Assembly: GCF_004798865.1 (NCBI RefSeq)
Contig: NW_025335761.1
Location: forward strand, 17,380,299-17,444,298
From: Varanus komodoensis
Lineage: Eukaryota > Chordata > Lepidosauria > Squamata > Varanidae
Length of the DNA: 64,000 bases
Direction: 5' to 3'
Under the pieces are notes generated by a model, which saw nothing but the letters and a program-made list of their open reading frames with translations, was not told where the DNA came from and searched no databases. Shown here piece by piece: positions 38,270 through 50,633 of this stretch. How positions within the stretch are numbered: position 1 is the stretch's first letter; each line of letters opens with the position of its first letter. The position numbers and the translations under genes are program-made.

Positions 38270-38560
38270 TCTGACCTAAAAGCAGAGAGTTGCATTGGTG
38301 TTCCTTAATATATGAACAAAAATGCATACATTAGCATATAAAAATAAGGTACATCAGGGAAAATGTTTGTATACAGCAAAATGGTGTACAAAATGCTTAT
38401 ATTTGGAGAAATGCACAGGAAAAACTGTAAAAATGTTTGTATAGCCTTAAAAGGGCTGAATGATGCAGAACAGAGACTATTAATTTACAGTTAGAAAAAC
38501 ACGAAACTCAGTCAAACCAAAATTGACAGAATGGTTCATTCCTACTAAAGAATGGCCTAT
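38270..38560 (-). repeat. Dispersed repeat with internal TGCA/AAAAA sub-repeats, copy 2
   Basis: The stretch has AAAAATGCATACATTAGC, GAAAATGTTTGTATACAGC and GGAGAAATGCACAGG units, then AAACTCAGTCAAACC and TTCATTCCTAC at its end. It is the approximate inverse of 25995-26285. Confidence 0.4.
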
Positions 38561-39311
38561 GTCCTGAATACATAAATACACCTACAAGCTCTCTCCCCCT
38601 TTCAGTCCATATTCATGCAGAGAGAAATGCAAGGCCCTCTTTAGTGGGCAACAATGGAATATTTCTCTCCCATAGCAAGTACGATCTTCTTCCTTTGTTA
38701 AATCAACTTGCACAAAACTCAAAGCGTGCCCTTAAATGTATGCATGTAAAACCCACAGAGAAGGGACCAAAGGCAAGGCAAACAGATGTTAAAAGGCTCC
38801 AAGTAAGAAATTTCAAAGTTAGATGGATGTCAGGAATTCTCCAAGATGCAAAGACTTGCATCCTTGGGCAATCTTGCATCATTGGCTTTGTTCAGACATG
38901 TCATTAAACTATGTTCTGGTATTATGCGAACAAGCTCCATGCTCCCCCTTCCCTGACACAGCTGCAGAACAATCTGAAGATTCTGCTTCCATGTTTGTTA
39001 GGTTTCTGTTCAAACCTGGACAAATTGTGATTAGCCTTAACCAGGTTTTATTACAGGGTGGGGGACCTCTGTCTGAGGGGTCAAACCTGGTTCTCTTGGG
39101 ATCCCCAGATGGTAATGCCCTGGTTCTGGCTCTGGCCCCGCATCCTGCCTCTGGCACTGATTCCTGCCCCCACTCCCCCAATCACCAATCATTTGCTTGC
39201 TTCCCAATTTTTGCAGTTTTTCCCTATTCGAAACAGATGAAATGCCTTTCCTAAGGCTTCCTGCTGTCAACTACTCTTACATTTTAAGCTATAGTATGCC
39301 TGTCTTTTGTT

Positions 39312-39336
39312 GTTGTTGCTGCTGCTGCTGCTATTT
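39312..39336. repeat. TTG/CTG trinucleotide tract
   Basis: A short TTGTTG tract becomes CTG repeated about six times. It lies in intron, not in a coding frame. Confidence 0.85.
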
Positions 39337-39689
39337 GGTCCTTTCTTGGCTGTGCCCCCTTTGCCTGCAGCTGCCTCCACCACTGGAATGCAGCCTAGAT
39401 TTGGGTTGCCAGATTGAATGTGACCTTTGGTCTGAAAGAGATTCCTCACCCCTGGTTTACTGAAACAAGCCAACTTCAAAATATGATTTCTGTAACTAAT
39501 TAGTTTCAATAAGCCATAGTTAAAACTAACTGTTCAGATATAATTCTAACTGGTTAATTAAAAACAAAACACAGACGTGAACTCATGTCTGCACTGCTAG
39601 AGGAGAGGGGAGGGAAGCCCTCGAGTCCAAGCATTTATTGCCATGTCCAAATTGGGTCACTGTCTGGTGTGTGTTAGGAACATTGTGTA

Positions 39690-40250
39690 GCTGAAGTTCC
39701 AATTACAGCAATGGGCTACATTGCATCTTTCCAAACACTGGTAAAAGCCTTGGCTTCAAGGTCTAGAAATATATATTTTCCTGCTCTCCTGGAAGCAAAT
39801 GAGGAGAATATAATCAAAGGGCTTAAGTTCAAGACTCGCAGCCCTGAACAAAGATTCAGGATTTTTAAGATGCAAGCTCATCCAGATAAATTAGTCTACC
39901 GAGCACCTTCCCAGCTTGTTCTCAATTAAGTGAAACTAACACCTGCTCTTTCGCTGTGACACTTGGCCAATCTGTAGTGCCTAATTAGGCTGAACGAGGA
40001 GTCATTCCCAGTTCCTTCTGCCACCCCTGCCACAAGACACACCTCTTCGTAATCTGCTAAGTAAAACTGCCTCTCAGAGTTCATCCTAGCTTGCCCAGCT
40101 ACATAGCAAATTAAATGCAGGGCACAGTCCTCTGCAAGTTCTGCGACTCCCAGCACCGTTGAAGGCTCAGGTCTTTTTCTGCCTAGACAGAATGCTGCCC
40201 TTAGAGTGAGTGCAACAGAACTGCTCTCTTGTGGGGAGCCCCACACCAGC
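39690..40250. promoter_or_regulatory. Candidate conserved element with a 12-bp palindrome
   Basis: This repeat-free stretch carries a perfect palindrome, GCCTAATTAGGC (39979-39990), centred on a TAATTA homeodomain core. CTCAATTAAG lies about 45 bp before it, with a CCAAT-type TTGGCCAAT between them. No frame in the region is convincing as an exon. A regulatory role is inference. Confidence 0.25.
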
Positions 40251-43155
40251 GGTTACTCCTTGGCTATTCTGTGTGATTTAGTTTCCTGTATTCCTTTGCA
40301 AGGTTGGTCTGCCCCATGAGCAACAGCTGACTGGTTGTTATTTCTATTACTTCCACATATATCACTGTGCCGTTGAAAGTGGGAATGGAGGGGGTGAAAG
40401 GGCTTTTTTCTGTCCGAACGTGCATGCGATTGCACCCTTAGAGGGCAAGAAAGCACCTTCCCGCTTACCAAGCAGGCGCACACGTATTTTTCAGGGCTTC
40501 TTCCTTGGGGAATCAGGGCAATCTCACTGTGGCAGTCGACTGTGAGGAATTCAACGGTCCCAGGTTTCGTGGTTACTGAGGAAGGCTTTGATGGGGGTAG
40601 GGTGCTTTTGTCCCATTTAGCTCATGGATTTTTCTGTTTCAGTTTCCTCCAGCAGGAAGGAAAAAAACAAGCCCCAGAACTGGCCTAGTCCTCCCACTGC
40701 GCAACCTGGGGGTGCATCTGGGGAATGAGTTGGGTGTGGATCCAGAGGTTCCCCTGATCCACCTCCGGCATGTGCCTGTAATGCCTTTGCTGCCAGTGGT
40801 ATAGTGCTCAGCAGTGGATGTGCTGGTCAAAAGAACTCCCTTCCCACCCACAGAAGAAAGGTCAGCAAAATGCAACTGGTACTTCCAGAGACCAGAGAAC
40901 AGCCCTCTTGGTGTGCCAGCAAGGAAGTCTGTGGGGCTTATTCTATATGTTCTCATGAGGTAGCTCTGAAAATGTCTTCTGTGGGTGTATTTCCAAAAGC
41001 AGATGCATGCAAAATAGAAGGAAATCGAAACAGTGGCATCAAATTTTGGAAGAACCAGCAATTCGAGTTCATATAGTAGTACAGTATTGAATAGAAGAAA
41101 ATAACCAGGGTAGCTGCTGGGAAAAAATCCCAACCCCAAGCAATGTGTTTAATGCCCAAATGGTGACCCTGAAAGCCTCATGGAGAGCCACCAAATTGTT
41201 GCTGCAATTAAGCCAACAGGGAGCCTCGCAAACTTGCATCTTTGATAGCAGCTGATTAAAATAGAAAAGCTGTAAGATTAAAAAAGCCCTCTCTAATATT
41301 TTTGTTGCTGATAATGTCTCTCTATCCAGTGAATAGTAATGAAGCAATTAGGCCTCATCAGAAGTGTGGCTGTTTTCACTGGTGTAATGAATGAATTTTA
41401 ACTGAGTTTATGCGTACATAGCATTTATTCATGCCTTTCGGAATCCTTATTGAAAAGTCGATTACCATCAAATTATTGGCTTTTGAAGAAAATTATATTT
41501 CTCTCCAAATCTCTAAAGCTACTGATCAAGTAGAACATATTGAAGCTATTTCTGCTATAGCACATAAAAATCCAGCTTTGCTGTTAAAGAGGGACCCTAA
41601 CCATTTCAACAAATTAAAATAACATGCCAGGCTTCTTTCTATTAAAAAATCTTTTAATTTCTGCCCTGAAAAATATGACTGTGTGTACATTTCAATGCAC
41701 CAAAGGAAAATAGCCAGTGGTGTTCCTCCAGTAGGCAGAATCCTCTCCTTTCCTAGTGTGGGAAGGGCGCATCCTTTGTTGTAAGGATGGGATGGGTTTC
41801 TCATTGTCTGCAGCGAAGTTACCAAAGCAACTGGACTTTTGTTATGGTCTCACAACTGGCAACATTTGGCAGTTTCTGTTGTGAATTGTGAGCTCCTTCC
41901 ATCTCATTCTAATTCATCGGGTAGGAGTCAGGATCTGACTTCTGCACAAGGAAGCCCTCCATTCATGGGAAGGGCCTTCATTCAGTTTTTGGATATCCCA
42001 CCTACAGTTTTTAGTACAGTCCTTTTATGTAGCATTTTCAGAGAGCTGCTATGGGAAGGAGGAGGTGGGGGGTCTTTTAGTGCTGTTGATCCAGCATAAG
42101 TCTGGATCCAACACATCATCTCCTGTGGAGTAACTCTGTTTTCTTCTATGTCAACTTGTAGCTACTGCATTTCCCTCTAGTCTTTACGGGCCTCATTTAT
42201 TAAGAGTGTCACAGTGCTGAGTGTGTTATCGGTCTATCTATATGAGACCATGGTTCTAATTCACATGTAGCTGAATGTGATCAGCTCCCTTTATATTCAC
42301 TCTAGATCTTGAAGACATCTAGAACTAAGAAGCACTGAAAATTACATAAAATGGTGCTCAACTTACTTTGGAAAGGGCGAAAGATAATTATTCTGACCAG
42401 GAAAAATAATACAATCCAGCTTGTTCCCCAGCTGTTCTAATAATGGTTGTACACTGGATTGTATCATCTCTGCAAGGACAAAGTTAAGTCCATAAATAAG
42501 CTACAGAAAAGAACAAACCATACTTTGATTAAGAATCACTCCTATATATTATGGTTTAAGGAGTCCCTCTTTTGAGTCTTATCAGTGACCTACATGAACC
42601 AAGTCCTTAGGAGAGAGAGAAACTCCACTTGAGATTTTCTGCTGTTTCATCTTGCTTCAATTGTGAAGCTGTTTCCAGAGGCCGGAAAAAAGGAAAGGGG
42701 TCAGTTCATCTCTTGCTTAGAACTGTGTAGAAGGCAATGTCACTTCTTAATGATGTCCCATGGGAAATACATTCCCTCTTCAGGCCTTTTCGATCTCCAG
42801 GCACTCGGTAAGTTCACTGCAGAGGGTCATCTGCTTTTACAAGGCTTGTATATCTTTGCCTATCTCACTGACATTCACTCCCAAGAAGTCCTGTAACTAC
42901 TTAAATTTAGCAACTTCATGACCATTTGAAATGGGGCTTTCCCATAGCTGCTCTGCAAACAGCAGGAGGCTTTCCGAGTAGGTGTGTGTGTGGGTAGAAA
43001 ATCTAACTAGATATATTAATGGAGCATCTACGATTATGTTTAGTGCAAAGGGTTTTATCAGTATGAGCTTGAGATGGGTGTGGGATCAATGTGTTGCTTA
43101 ACCACAAGCAAGTAATATGCATCAACATAGAGGCATATAGCCAAAACCTTCCCAC
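40251..43155. other. Intronic sequence, nothing recognised
   Basis: Open frames at 40639-41139 (minus) and 41431-41622 (plus) match no family I know. The latter lies in an AT-rich unique section (41340-41640) that could be conserved non-coding DNA, but nothing specific supports that. Confidence 0.35.
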
Positions 43156-43157
43156 TG

Positions 43158-43345
43158 GATGAGACACAGAAGTATAGAATGGTAGAGTTGGAAGGGTCCA
43201 GAAGGCCATCGGGTCCAACCCCCTGCTCAGTGCAGGACTCCAAGTTGAAGTTTCCCTCTCAGGTGGCTGTCCAGTTGCATCTTGAATGCCTCTAGTGTGG
43301 GAATTCCCACAAGCTCTCTAGGTCATTGGTTCCAGGTGGGAATAT
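43158..43345 (-). mobile_element. CR1 LINE 3' terminus, minus orientation
   Basis: The plus strand shows GTATAGAATGGTAGAGTTGG, AAGGCCATCGGGTCCAACC, CCCCTGCTCAGTGCAGG and CAGGTGGCTGTCCAGTTGC. These are the inverse of the well-known CR1 end, which closes in TCTATGATTCTAT-type repeats. The plus-strand copy at 57620 shows the same end. Confidence 0.85.
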
Positions 43346-44240
43346 TTTCTGATCTCTCGCTGGGATTTGGTTTCCTGTAATTTCAAGATCAGAATCTTGT
43401 TAAAGAATATTCAGGCATTCTTAACCATGGCCTAGAGCCGAATTGCTTGATATACATGAGGTCTAATCCTTACTGTCTGTATTCCAGGTGTCTCTAGTAC
43501 TAAAACAGACTCATCAGAATCCTCTCTTGGCAGTGTTTTAAACATCCACAGTACAATACTTATCCACAGGTGGATAGAAGGCAGACGGGGATCTACTGGT
43601 AGATTTTTAGGTGATTTGCAGTAGATAATGAAGGATTCTGACTCCCAATCATTCAAAAGTAGGAACAACTCCTCTGCAGCAAATTGGGCAGCTGAAACAA
43701 AGAAGGCCTGGGTGGCAAAGGGGGGGTGGGTAGGATTTTTAAAGGATTTTGTGCGAAAACTCTATGTTCAAATTTCAAAGAAAACAAATTCCTAAGCTGA
43801 GATTTGCCCTGTTCCTGAAACAAAGTAGATCTTTCAGGCTTGAAGTCCACCCACCCTGGCATATCCCTTTGAAGTTTGTTGCTGATTAAACTGAAGCTGA
43901 ACTGAAGCTTACCAACCTTTTGAAAATAGATGGCCAATGTGTAATACTTCATCATTTTCCTGGGCACTCAGTGGGTGGAATTAGGAAAGAACTCATAAAT
44001 ATTTGGGAAAGAGGAAGGAAGATTCATTTCTCAGATTAATAATTGAAAGCAGATGGATACATGGTTAGACAGAGAAACTATAAGGATGTAGATGACTGGC
44101 CGGGCTATTAAATGATAGATGGGGGAAATCATAGTGCAGTCCCTTAATTAATACAGAACTCAAGATTTTTATTTGGATAGGACCTGGCTATCTTGTCACT
44201 CACAAGTGAGCCTGTTCCACTGCTCTAGCCTTCCTCAATC

Positions 44241-44362
44241 TAGCCTTCCTCCAAGCTGGTGCCTTCCAGATGTTCAGGATTTCAATTCACAGCATTCCTG
44301 ACCATTGGCCATTGGGAGTTGAAATATAAAGCATCTGGGGGCTCCAGGTTGTGGAAGGCAGT
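44241..44362. mobile_element. Palindromic hAT-like MITE, degraded
   Basis: The left arm TAGCCTTCCTCCAAGCTGG, then TGCCTTCCAGATGTTC, faces the right arm GGGGGCTCCAGGTTGTGGAAGG. The centre has CATTGGCCATTGGGAG. Confidence 0.65.
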
Positions 44363-44664
44363 AGTACATGCCTTAGGAGCAGTATGTTATTCATGTCCTC
44401 ATGGCCTTGACAGTAATCATTTGCAAGCACAAATGAATTATTGGGCAAATACTTTCCCTGTACAAATGCAGTATGCAGTTATCCAAATCAATTTCTAAGC
44501 AGCACGAGTGAGACTCCATGTTATGAAATCTTCATCCCATTGCATCAAAGGAGTTATTGTCCCATAGAATGGAAGTGGAGCCTTGGGTACATATTCAAGG
44601 CTCACATTCATCCATTTGAACACCCATAAAAGCATTTTGTCTGCTACAACCCTGCAAATAGTAA

Positions 44665-44880
44665 AAGCAGTGTAGTATAGTGGTCAGACTGTTCTAATAT
44701 GGGTTCTAATCCAAACTCAGCTACTGAGTTCACTGGGTGACTCTGAGTCTAACCAACAACCGACCTCACAGGGGTTTTGTGAGGATCAAATTGAGAGAAA
44801 GAAGTGGATTATAGATACGGCTTTGAGTTCCTTGAAGGAAGGAAGAAATAATAGTGAATAAATAAAAGCAAATTGGGTAT
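44665..44880 (+). mobile_element. tRNA-derived SINE
   Basis: The head has a recognisable A box (TAGTATAGTGGTCAGAC) and B box (GGTTCTAATCC), the internal RNA polymerase III promoter inherited from a tRNA. The body has CACTGGGTGACTCTGAGTC, CCTCACAGGGGTTTTGTGAGG and TTGAGTTCCTTGAAGGAAGG, followed by an A-rich tail ending AATAAATAAA. It is the fullest of five copies noted (12735, 16505, 44665, 51720, 61165). Confidence 0.85.
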
Positions 44881-45227
44881 GTGTATCCACTCCAGGCTTT
44901 AGCCTGAACCTTTAAGGAACTGTCCTTTAAACCTCAGACTAAAATGCAGAGTGGATACACCAATACAGCAGTCTGCTCTGACTGCATGGAGAAGCAGTTC
45001 CTTTACTGCCAAACTAATTGTTCCATCATCTATCATTCCCGAGAGAACTCTCAGGACACGGAATCAGGTTCAGACAGATGTCTGGCAAATACAGATGCCT
45101 CTGGGTAAGTATGGTAATATGTAATGGAAGGCTTTGGGTACACAGGAAAAATTGGTATATGATAACTATTCAGGCATGAAGAAGCAGCATTGGATATTTG
45201 GAGATGGCAGAATACAAATCAACTTAG

Positions 45228-45288
45228 GCAGCCTTCCCCAACCTGGAGAAATCCAACACAACTGGAGTGCCGGGTTGCAGAAGGCTGA
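45228..45288. mobile_element. Internally deleted palindromic hAT-like MITE
   Basis: CAGCCTTCCCCAACCTGG at one end and GCCGGGTTGCAGAAGGCTG at the other are the inverted ends of the 28852 family with most of the middle missing, leaving about 61 bp. Confidence 0.55.
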
Positions 45289-45299
45289 AATAAGAAAAC

Positions 45300-45780
45300 A
45301 GGACCACACTAGACTTAAAAACATGAGTGCCATGCTGGATCAGACCATGGGCCCATCCAGGCCAGCCTTCTGGTCACACAGTGGCCAGCCAGCTGCCCAC
45401 CAGATCTCACAAGCAGGATGTAAGTGCAACAGAACCCTCTTGCCCAAGTTCCCCAACTACTGGTGTATGCAGGCCCACAGCTTCAGATATTGGAGGTGGG
45501 ATCTAGCCTTAGGCCTACTGGCCATGGATAGCCTTCTCCCCCGTGAATTTGTCCAATCCCCTGTTAAAGCCATTCAAATTGGTGGCCATCACTCACTATA
45601 TCTCATGGAAGTGAATTCCATCATTTAATTGTGTGCTGCATGAAGAAATACTTCCTCTTATCTGTCCTACATCTCCATGCATCCGCTTCATGGGATGACC
45701 CTGGATTCTGGTCTCCCTCTCCACTGTCTCCACACCATCTTCACACCAAAAAGAGGCAACCTCTTTCAAGATCTTCTTTA
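45300..45780 (-). mobile_element. CR1-group (L3-like) LINE 3' segment, minus orientation
   Basis: The plus strand reads GCCATGCTGGATCAGACCATG, CACACAGTGGCCAGCCAGC, GAATTTGTCCAATCCCCTG and TTCATGGGATGACCCTGG, in the fixed order of this retroposon's reversed 3' part. Part of it gives an open frame on the plus strand (45134-45628) that is only a shadow. Confidence 0.75.
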
Positions 45781-45999
45781 TTAATACGTAATATGATTTG
45801 GCTAACCTCAGGTTCTCCGTGTTGGCACCTCTGCCTCCTGATGTGTGGCTTTCTCTTTCTGTTTTCCTTCCTTCCTTCCATTCATTCATTCTTTTTCCTG
45901 AAGGACATTGCCACATCATTTTATTTCCTTCACATCCAGGAAGTAACATGCATGCTGCCTGCCACTTATTCATGTGTATATGCCAGTTTCAGAATTTGG

Positions 46000-46360
46000 T
46001 GCTGGTGGTGCTAAACAGCTTGAGACCAGGATACCTGAGAGAAAGCGACTCCTCCCATATCAACCTGCCGGGTCACAAAGGTCATCAGGAGTCATGCTCC
46101 TGGAGGTTCCACAAGACCTTCTGGGGTCCACCAGAGAAGAGCCTCCAGGGTGGTAGCTCCCTTTCTGTGGAGCTCCTGGCCTTTGTAGATCAGGCATGCA
46201 CCAGCACTGTGTGGATGCTGGCCCTTCCTGGAAACATTTTTATTCCAAGAAGTCTTCTTTGACTTGCCAGCCATGGTTTTCGGTTGGCATTCTGCCTTAA
46301 TGTGATGTCTTATTCTTGTTTATTTTTGATTGCTTTCGTGCTCATTGTAATGGGAAGCCA
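46000..46360 (+). mobile_element. L2-like LINE C-terminal segment
   Basis: LNSLRPGYLRE is followed in the next frame by LLPYQPAGSQRSSGVMLLEV and GSTREEPPG. This is typical of the reptile L2 C-terminal region, with a frame change between pieces. Confidence 0.65.
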
Positions 46361-47465
46361 TCAGGGATTCCTGCACTTCCCCAGCTACCTGAGCAAAATT
46401 CAGTCCAGAAAATCCCTGGTCCCAGTACCCGGGACCTGCCACTAGATTCAGCACATGACGGACAAAGTGTGGGAAGCAAACAAGTTTATTAAAAGCTTAA
46501 AATAGAGGAGCAAAGGAATTAAAACTTGGAATCTAAAAAGGGATAAAAACAGGAAAGAAGGGAAGGGAGGGGGCAAGGGGAATTGGACAGCAGCCACAAG
46601 ACAAGTTACAGACAGTCATGAACCTTGCTGGCCCTCTAGGCCAGCAAAATAATAAACAGCTTCTACCCTTGCCTGTACACAGAAATTCCACTTTCTAACC
46701 ACACAGGATGCCATAGTGCTCTTCGGCACAGAGAACTGGCAGCAGAATGGAAGCTCCCAGGAGAGGAACAAGGGGCTGCTCTGTTCTTCAGGCTTTATCC
46801 TGCACCCCCACCCTAGGTCAACTGACCATGGGATGATGGCCCATCTCCCAGTTCCCAGGGCCAGCCATTTACTCCAGGAGCTGGTCCTTAGCCTTTGCCT
46901 TATCTCCAGCATCCTTGAGGCCAATTCTGATATTTCTCACCCCCTTAACACCAAAGGGAGGATGAAGTTTTCCAAAGGCCTTGGGCAGCAGATTCCCAGT
47001 AGGCTGGCATCTGAAATTTCCAGGATTTTGTCAGTTCCTGGATTAACCCCCCACCACCACCACCTTCTGGAGCCTCAAGAGCTGGGTCATGTTACACTCG
47101 TTGCACTACAGTCTGTTTAATGTGGATCAGTATATAAATCTGGTAATTACATAAATAGTAATGAACACACAGGTCTGTTTCACCTCCTGTATTCACATGA
47201 AAAAGAAACCCATGGCAACAAACAAACATAATTTTGTAAAGTGGTTCTTACAATGCAGGCCTGAAACTTAAAGCCACTCTACCCCTGGCACTAGGAACTG
47301 AATCAGTCCCAGCCATGCCTACTCTAGAGTAAAAATGAAAAAAGAAAGAGCTGTAACTACTTGTTATGACTTTATGATACTGAATTTTTATTAGATGCAT
47401 TTGAAAAATGGTGCTTTGTGAATTCCCTGGACCAACAGAAAGATTAATAATTTGGTCATAGGACA
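46361..47465. other. Intronic sequence; GC-richer unknown block
   Basis: Between 46450 and 47100 there is GC-richer sequence. On the minus strand it has AATAAACTTG (near 46480) followed by about 100 bp of LTR-end-like sequence. I could not find paired ends, so it stays unassigned. Confidence 0.25.
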
Positions 47466-47469
47466 AATT

Positions 47470-47765
47470 AAGTCAGAACTTTCCCCAGAAGCAAAAATGA
47501 TGAAACTGAGACTGTTGTACTTCAGGCACATCATGAGAAGGCAAGGCTCACTGGAGAAGACAATAATGCTGGGGAAAGTTGAAGGAAGAAGAAGAAGACA
47601 ATGACCACCACCACCAAATATGAGATGGATCAATTCCATCAAGGAAGGCACAGCCTTGATTTTACAAGAGCTGAGCAGGGCTGTCGAGGAGACGTCATTT
47701 TGAGGACACTCATTCATAGGGTCACCATAGGTTAGAGGTGACTTGACAGCATGTAACAACACCAC
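47470..47765 (+). mobile_element. RTE-type LINE 3' end
   Basis: The translation LLYFRHIMRRQGSLEKTIML is followed by an arginine-rich run and NMRWINSIKEG. It then ends with GAGCTGAGCAGGGCTGTCGAG, CATTCATAGGGTCACCATAGG and an AACAACACCACC-type tail. The frame is interrupted after the arginine run. Confidence 0.8.
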
Positions 47766-49098
47766 CATCCAACTTGTATTGTTGTTGTGGCTTCCCCAAG
47801 CATTCCATACTAGACATTACCTGTGACAATATGCTTTTCTGAAAATAAGCTGCTAGCAGTGTGAGCTAAGTTTTCACTCCAATTGCTGTGGAGTAATTGC
47901 GTATCATGTCTCTGATTAAGTTCTTGAGCTAAGTTTGTGTAGGTCAAAGTCTTCTATTTATTCTTGCACACTGACTTGCAGAATCATGTAACTGCCAGAA
48001 TCCTTTTCACTCTGTTGTCTCTGGAGCTTCCCCGCTGCCTTGTGCTTTATCCTTTGAAGCAAACAAGTGTCTTAGCTGATCACATCAGTGTAAGAACCGA
48101 AGCAGTTAGTTGTGGGTGTTGCTCTCCAAATATTAAATGCTAATTGAACACTAATTAGATGTTAAAGGTGCTGTAGAACAGGGAAGAAACAAGGAAATAA
48201 ATGAGTGGAACTTCTCCGTATGTATTATTTTACTAGATCTGACGATGTCATGAGCCATTTGTCTATATATGTCTATTATAGTAGAAGTATATAGAAGGAT
48301 GTCACAGAAAACAAACATTAGATTTGATCTGCTGTGCTATCACACTATTTGTGTACTTGCATCTGTGACAGTGTAGGAATGAATCTGAACTTTTCCTCTT
48401 TCCTCTCTGTCATTCTGTGCCACTGCTGACTGACTTTGCCTAAGTAAATAGACATGATGTCAATTTCAAAGCCACCCTGTTCAAGCTAACAAATTAAGGA
48501 GCATTCTGAACGTTTAATAATTGCAGATTCAAAATCAGTGTGTCTGTGGATGCCCATAATCTACCTTGGCCAAGACTTAGCATAGATTCCTTTTTAAAAA
48601 GGGAGCCAACGGAAGGCAGAATAACCAGGTTATTTGATTTCCCATTTTTCATACAAGATCCCCATCCAGTGGCCAAATCCTTGAACTGCTCCAGAAAAGA
48701 TCATTTGCTGATAGGTTTTCACACACTCACAAACGTGCACGACCGCCACTTCCTCACAAGTCAAGACTCAAAGGGCCCGTTCAACCCCCTTTCCCCCCAG
48801 TGTCCAGACCAACAAAGCAGACAACAGGAAGCATTTCCCCTGCTGTGCCTCAGCTGCTCGCTCCAAGTCAACAAGCGAAATCTGACATCTCCAGCCTGAT
48901 GGCTCCTGGCGCCACCTTGATCCCTCCACTCCCTGATTTGTATTTTCTTTCTTAAGGTTACTCTAATTAATAATAACAATAATAATAATAATTGTAAAGT
49001 TGTCTTGCCGCAAAGCTAAGAGCTGCCCCCCTGCACAATATTTATTTAGGTTCAAACAAGTGATTTTATGTTTTGGAGAAGTTGCTTTTTTAATCCCA
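47766..49098. other. Intronic sequence, nothing recognised
   Basis: An AAT tract lies at about 48967-48992. No exon is seen. Confidence 0.4.
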
Positions 49099-49150
49099 AC
49101 AGTTTGTTGTTGTTGTTGTTAGTCACAAAGTCGTGTCCAACCCATCAGTT
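49099..49150 (-). mobile_element. BovB or Sauria-SINE 3' tail, minus orientation
   Basis: TTGTTGTTGTTGTTGTTAG followed by TCACAAAGTCGTGTCCAACCC is the inverse of the BovB terminus at 63195-63239. Squamate Sauria SINEs share this tail, so either is possible. Confidence 0.7.
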
Positions 49151-50633
49151 TACCTTTGGGAAATTAGCATTTTGCGACTGATCGTGCCCACCAGTTTTTA
49201 AATGGACAAGCTCCCTGGCAGCCATTTTGTGACACTGCCCGTGCCAATCTCTCGAAAGTTTGGGGTGTCCCTGCTCTCAGTGATAGGAAAATAGAGCTGC
49301 ACAGCTGAGGTGCATGAGAAAGTCTGTGTCAAACCAACAGTTACTTCACAGATGAGGAGGAGGTGCGGAGGAGAGTTTTGCCAGGGTCTTAGCTTGTTTG
49401 GGGGTGCATAGGTGACGATACGTTTCTAGCTTGATGTAAAATACAGTTTAAAAAGTAGTTGCCAGCAAGGGGTGTACAGCAGGATGAAGCAGCCCTGTCA
49501 GGTTAGTGGTCCATGAAAGCAGATGAAGCCTGGAGCAGCTGGTAGCCTCCGCCTGAAAGCTCACTGCGGTGGGTGTGCAGCGTAATAAGATGCCTGGCCA
49601 ACTTCAGAGGGGCCTTTGGAGAGAGGAAGTCAAGTCGGACAGGTAATACCAAGGGCAGCACAGCTTGTGCTTGAAATAGGAATGCGGACTGTGCGTGAGG
49701 AGGAAAGATTGCCCAGTGAAAGCTTCTTGCCTGAAGCAAGATTCAGTCATATTTCTGCAGGAGAGGTGTACTTAGACGGCAACCTGTGTGAGGTTTTGCT
49801 TGTGCAGCATCTGGTTGTGGATTTACAGGGGCTGTATTTGCATACAGGGTTAGTAACATTTCAGAACATGCACATTCGGTCACTGTTTTGCACTGACAGC
49901 TGTGGCATAGCAGGATCTGCAGAGGAGGGTTCATGGCCTAGCACATTACACTGCTTTGACTTGAACATATAGCTTATGTGTTTGCACCTGACTTTCTGTC
50001 TTAGTTCATGTTCACGTATTGTTTTAAGAAACCAGTAAGGCAGTGTACTTTTTTGTGTTTGTGATTGTTTGAGCTGTGTGATGAAGTGGTTAGTTCTTAA
50101 ATGTGCTATTACAATGAATGTGTTGCATTACTAAGACAGAAATTTTCCATCTGCCCTTGGCACACTCTAGGAATTAATTCTGCATGCATTAGCACAACAA
50201 ACAACTATTCCACCTCAAACCACTTTTCCACACTGGCTGGATCAAAATTGGCCACGTTTTAGCTCAGAGTGAAGACAAAGTGCTTTAACCCAATAAAATA
50301 AACAAATGCACTTGACTTTGTAGCTGGTTGTGGTCCTAAAAATGCTTAAAAACACTAGAGTTTCTAGTGTTGTCATGACCTTCAGTATTTAAAAAAACCC
50401 TAAACTGTTTAGTGTCCAGAAGCAAAAATGTTTTGGCTGATGTTCCTATGCAAATCAATATTGGCATCCAGGACAAAGGAACTTGCCTTTTCTGCTGTTA
50501 TTGATGCAGCGCTGCAATCTTACAAAAGCCCAACAAGGAAAACTGCATGTGTGAAGAGCCCACCAAGGTTACTGCACCCTTTTGAACACAGTGGTGAGTG
50601 TGGGTGGGGCAACAGGTGCCAGGGCCACTAAGT
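49151..50633. other. Intronic sequence, nothing recognised
   Basis: The 118-residue frame at 49616-49972 matches nothing known to me. No clear repeats are seen. Confidence 0.4.

Noticed and set aside
40639-41139. 166-residue open frame on the minus strand
   Set aside because: No recognisable domain and no splice context; the low-complexity C-terminus and AT-rich start fit a chance frame in intron.
45134-45628. 164-residue open frame on the plus strand
   Set aside because: It covers the reversed CR1-like LINE segment; the real coding sense was on the other strand.
49616-49972. 118-residue frame, considered as an exon or retrocopy
   Set aside because: No match recalled, no poly-A tract or splice signals in the right places.
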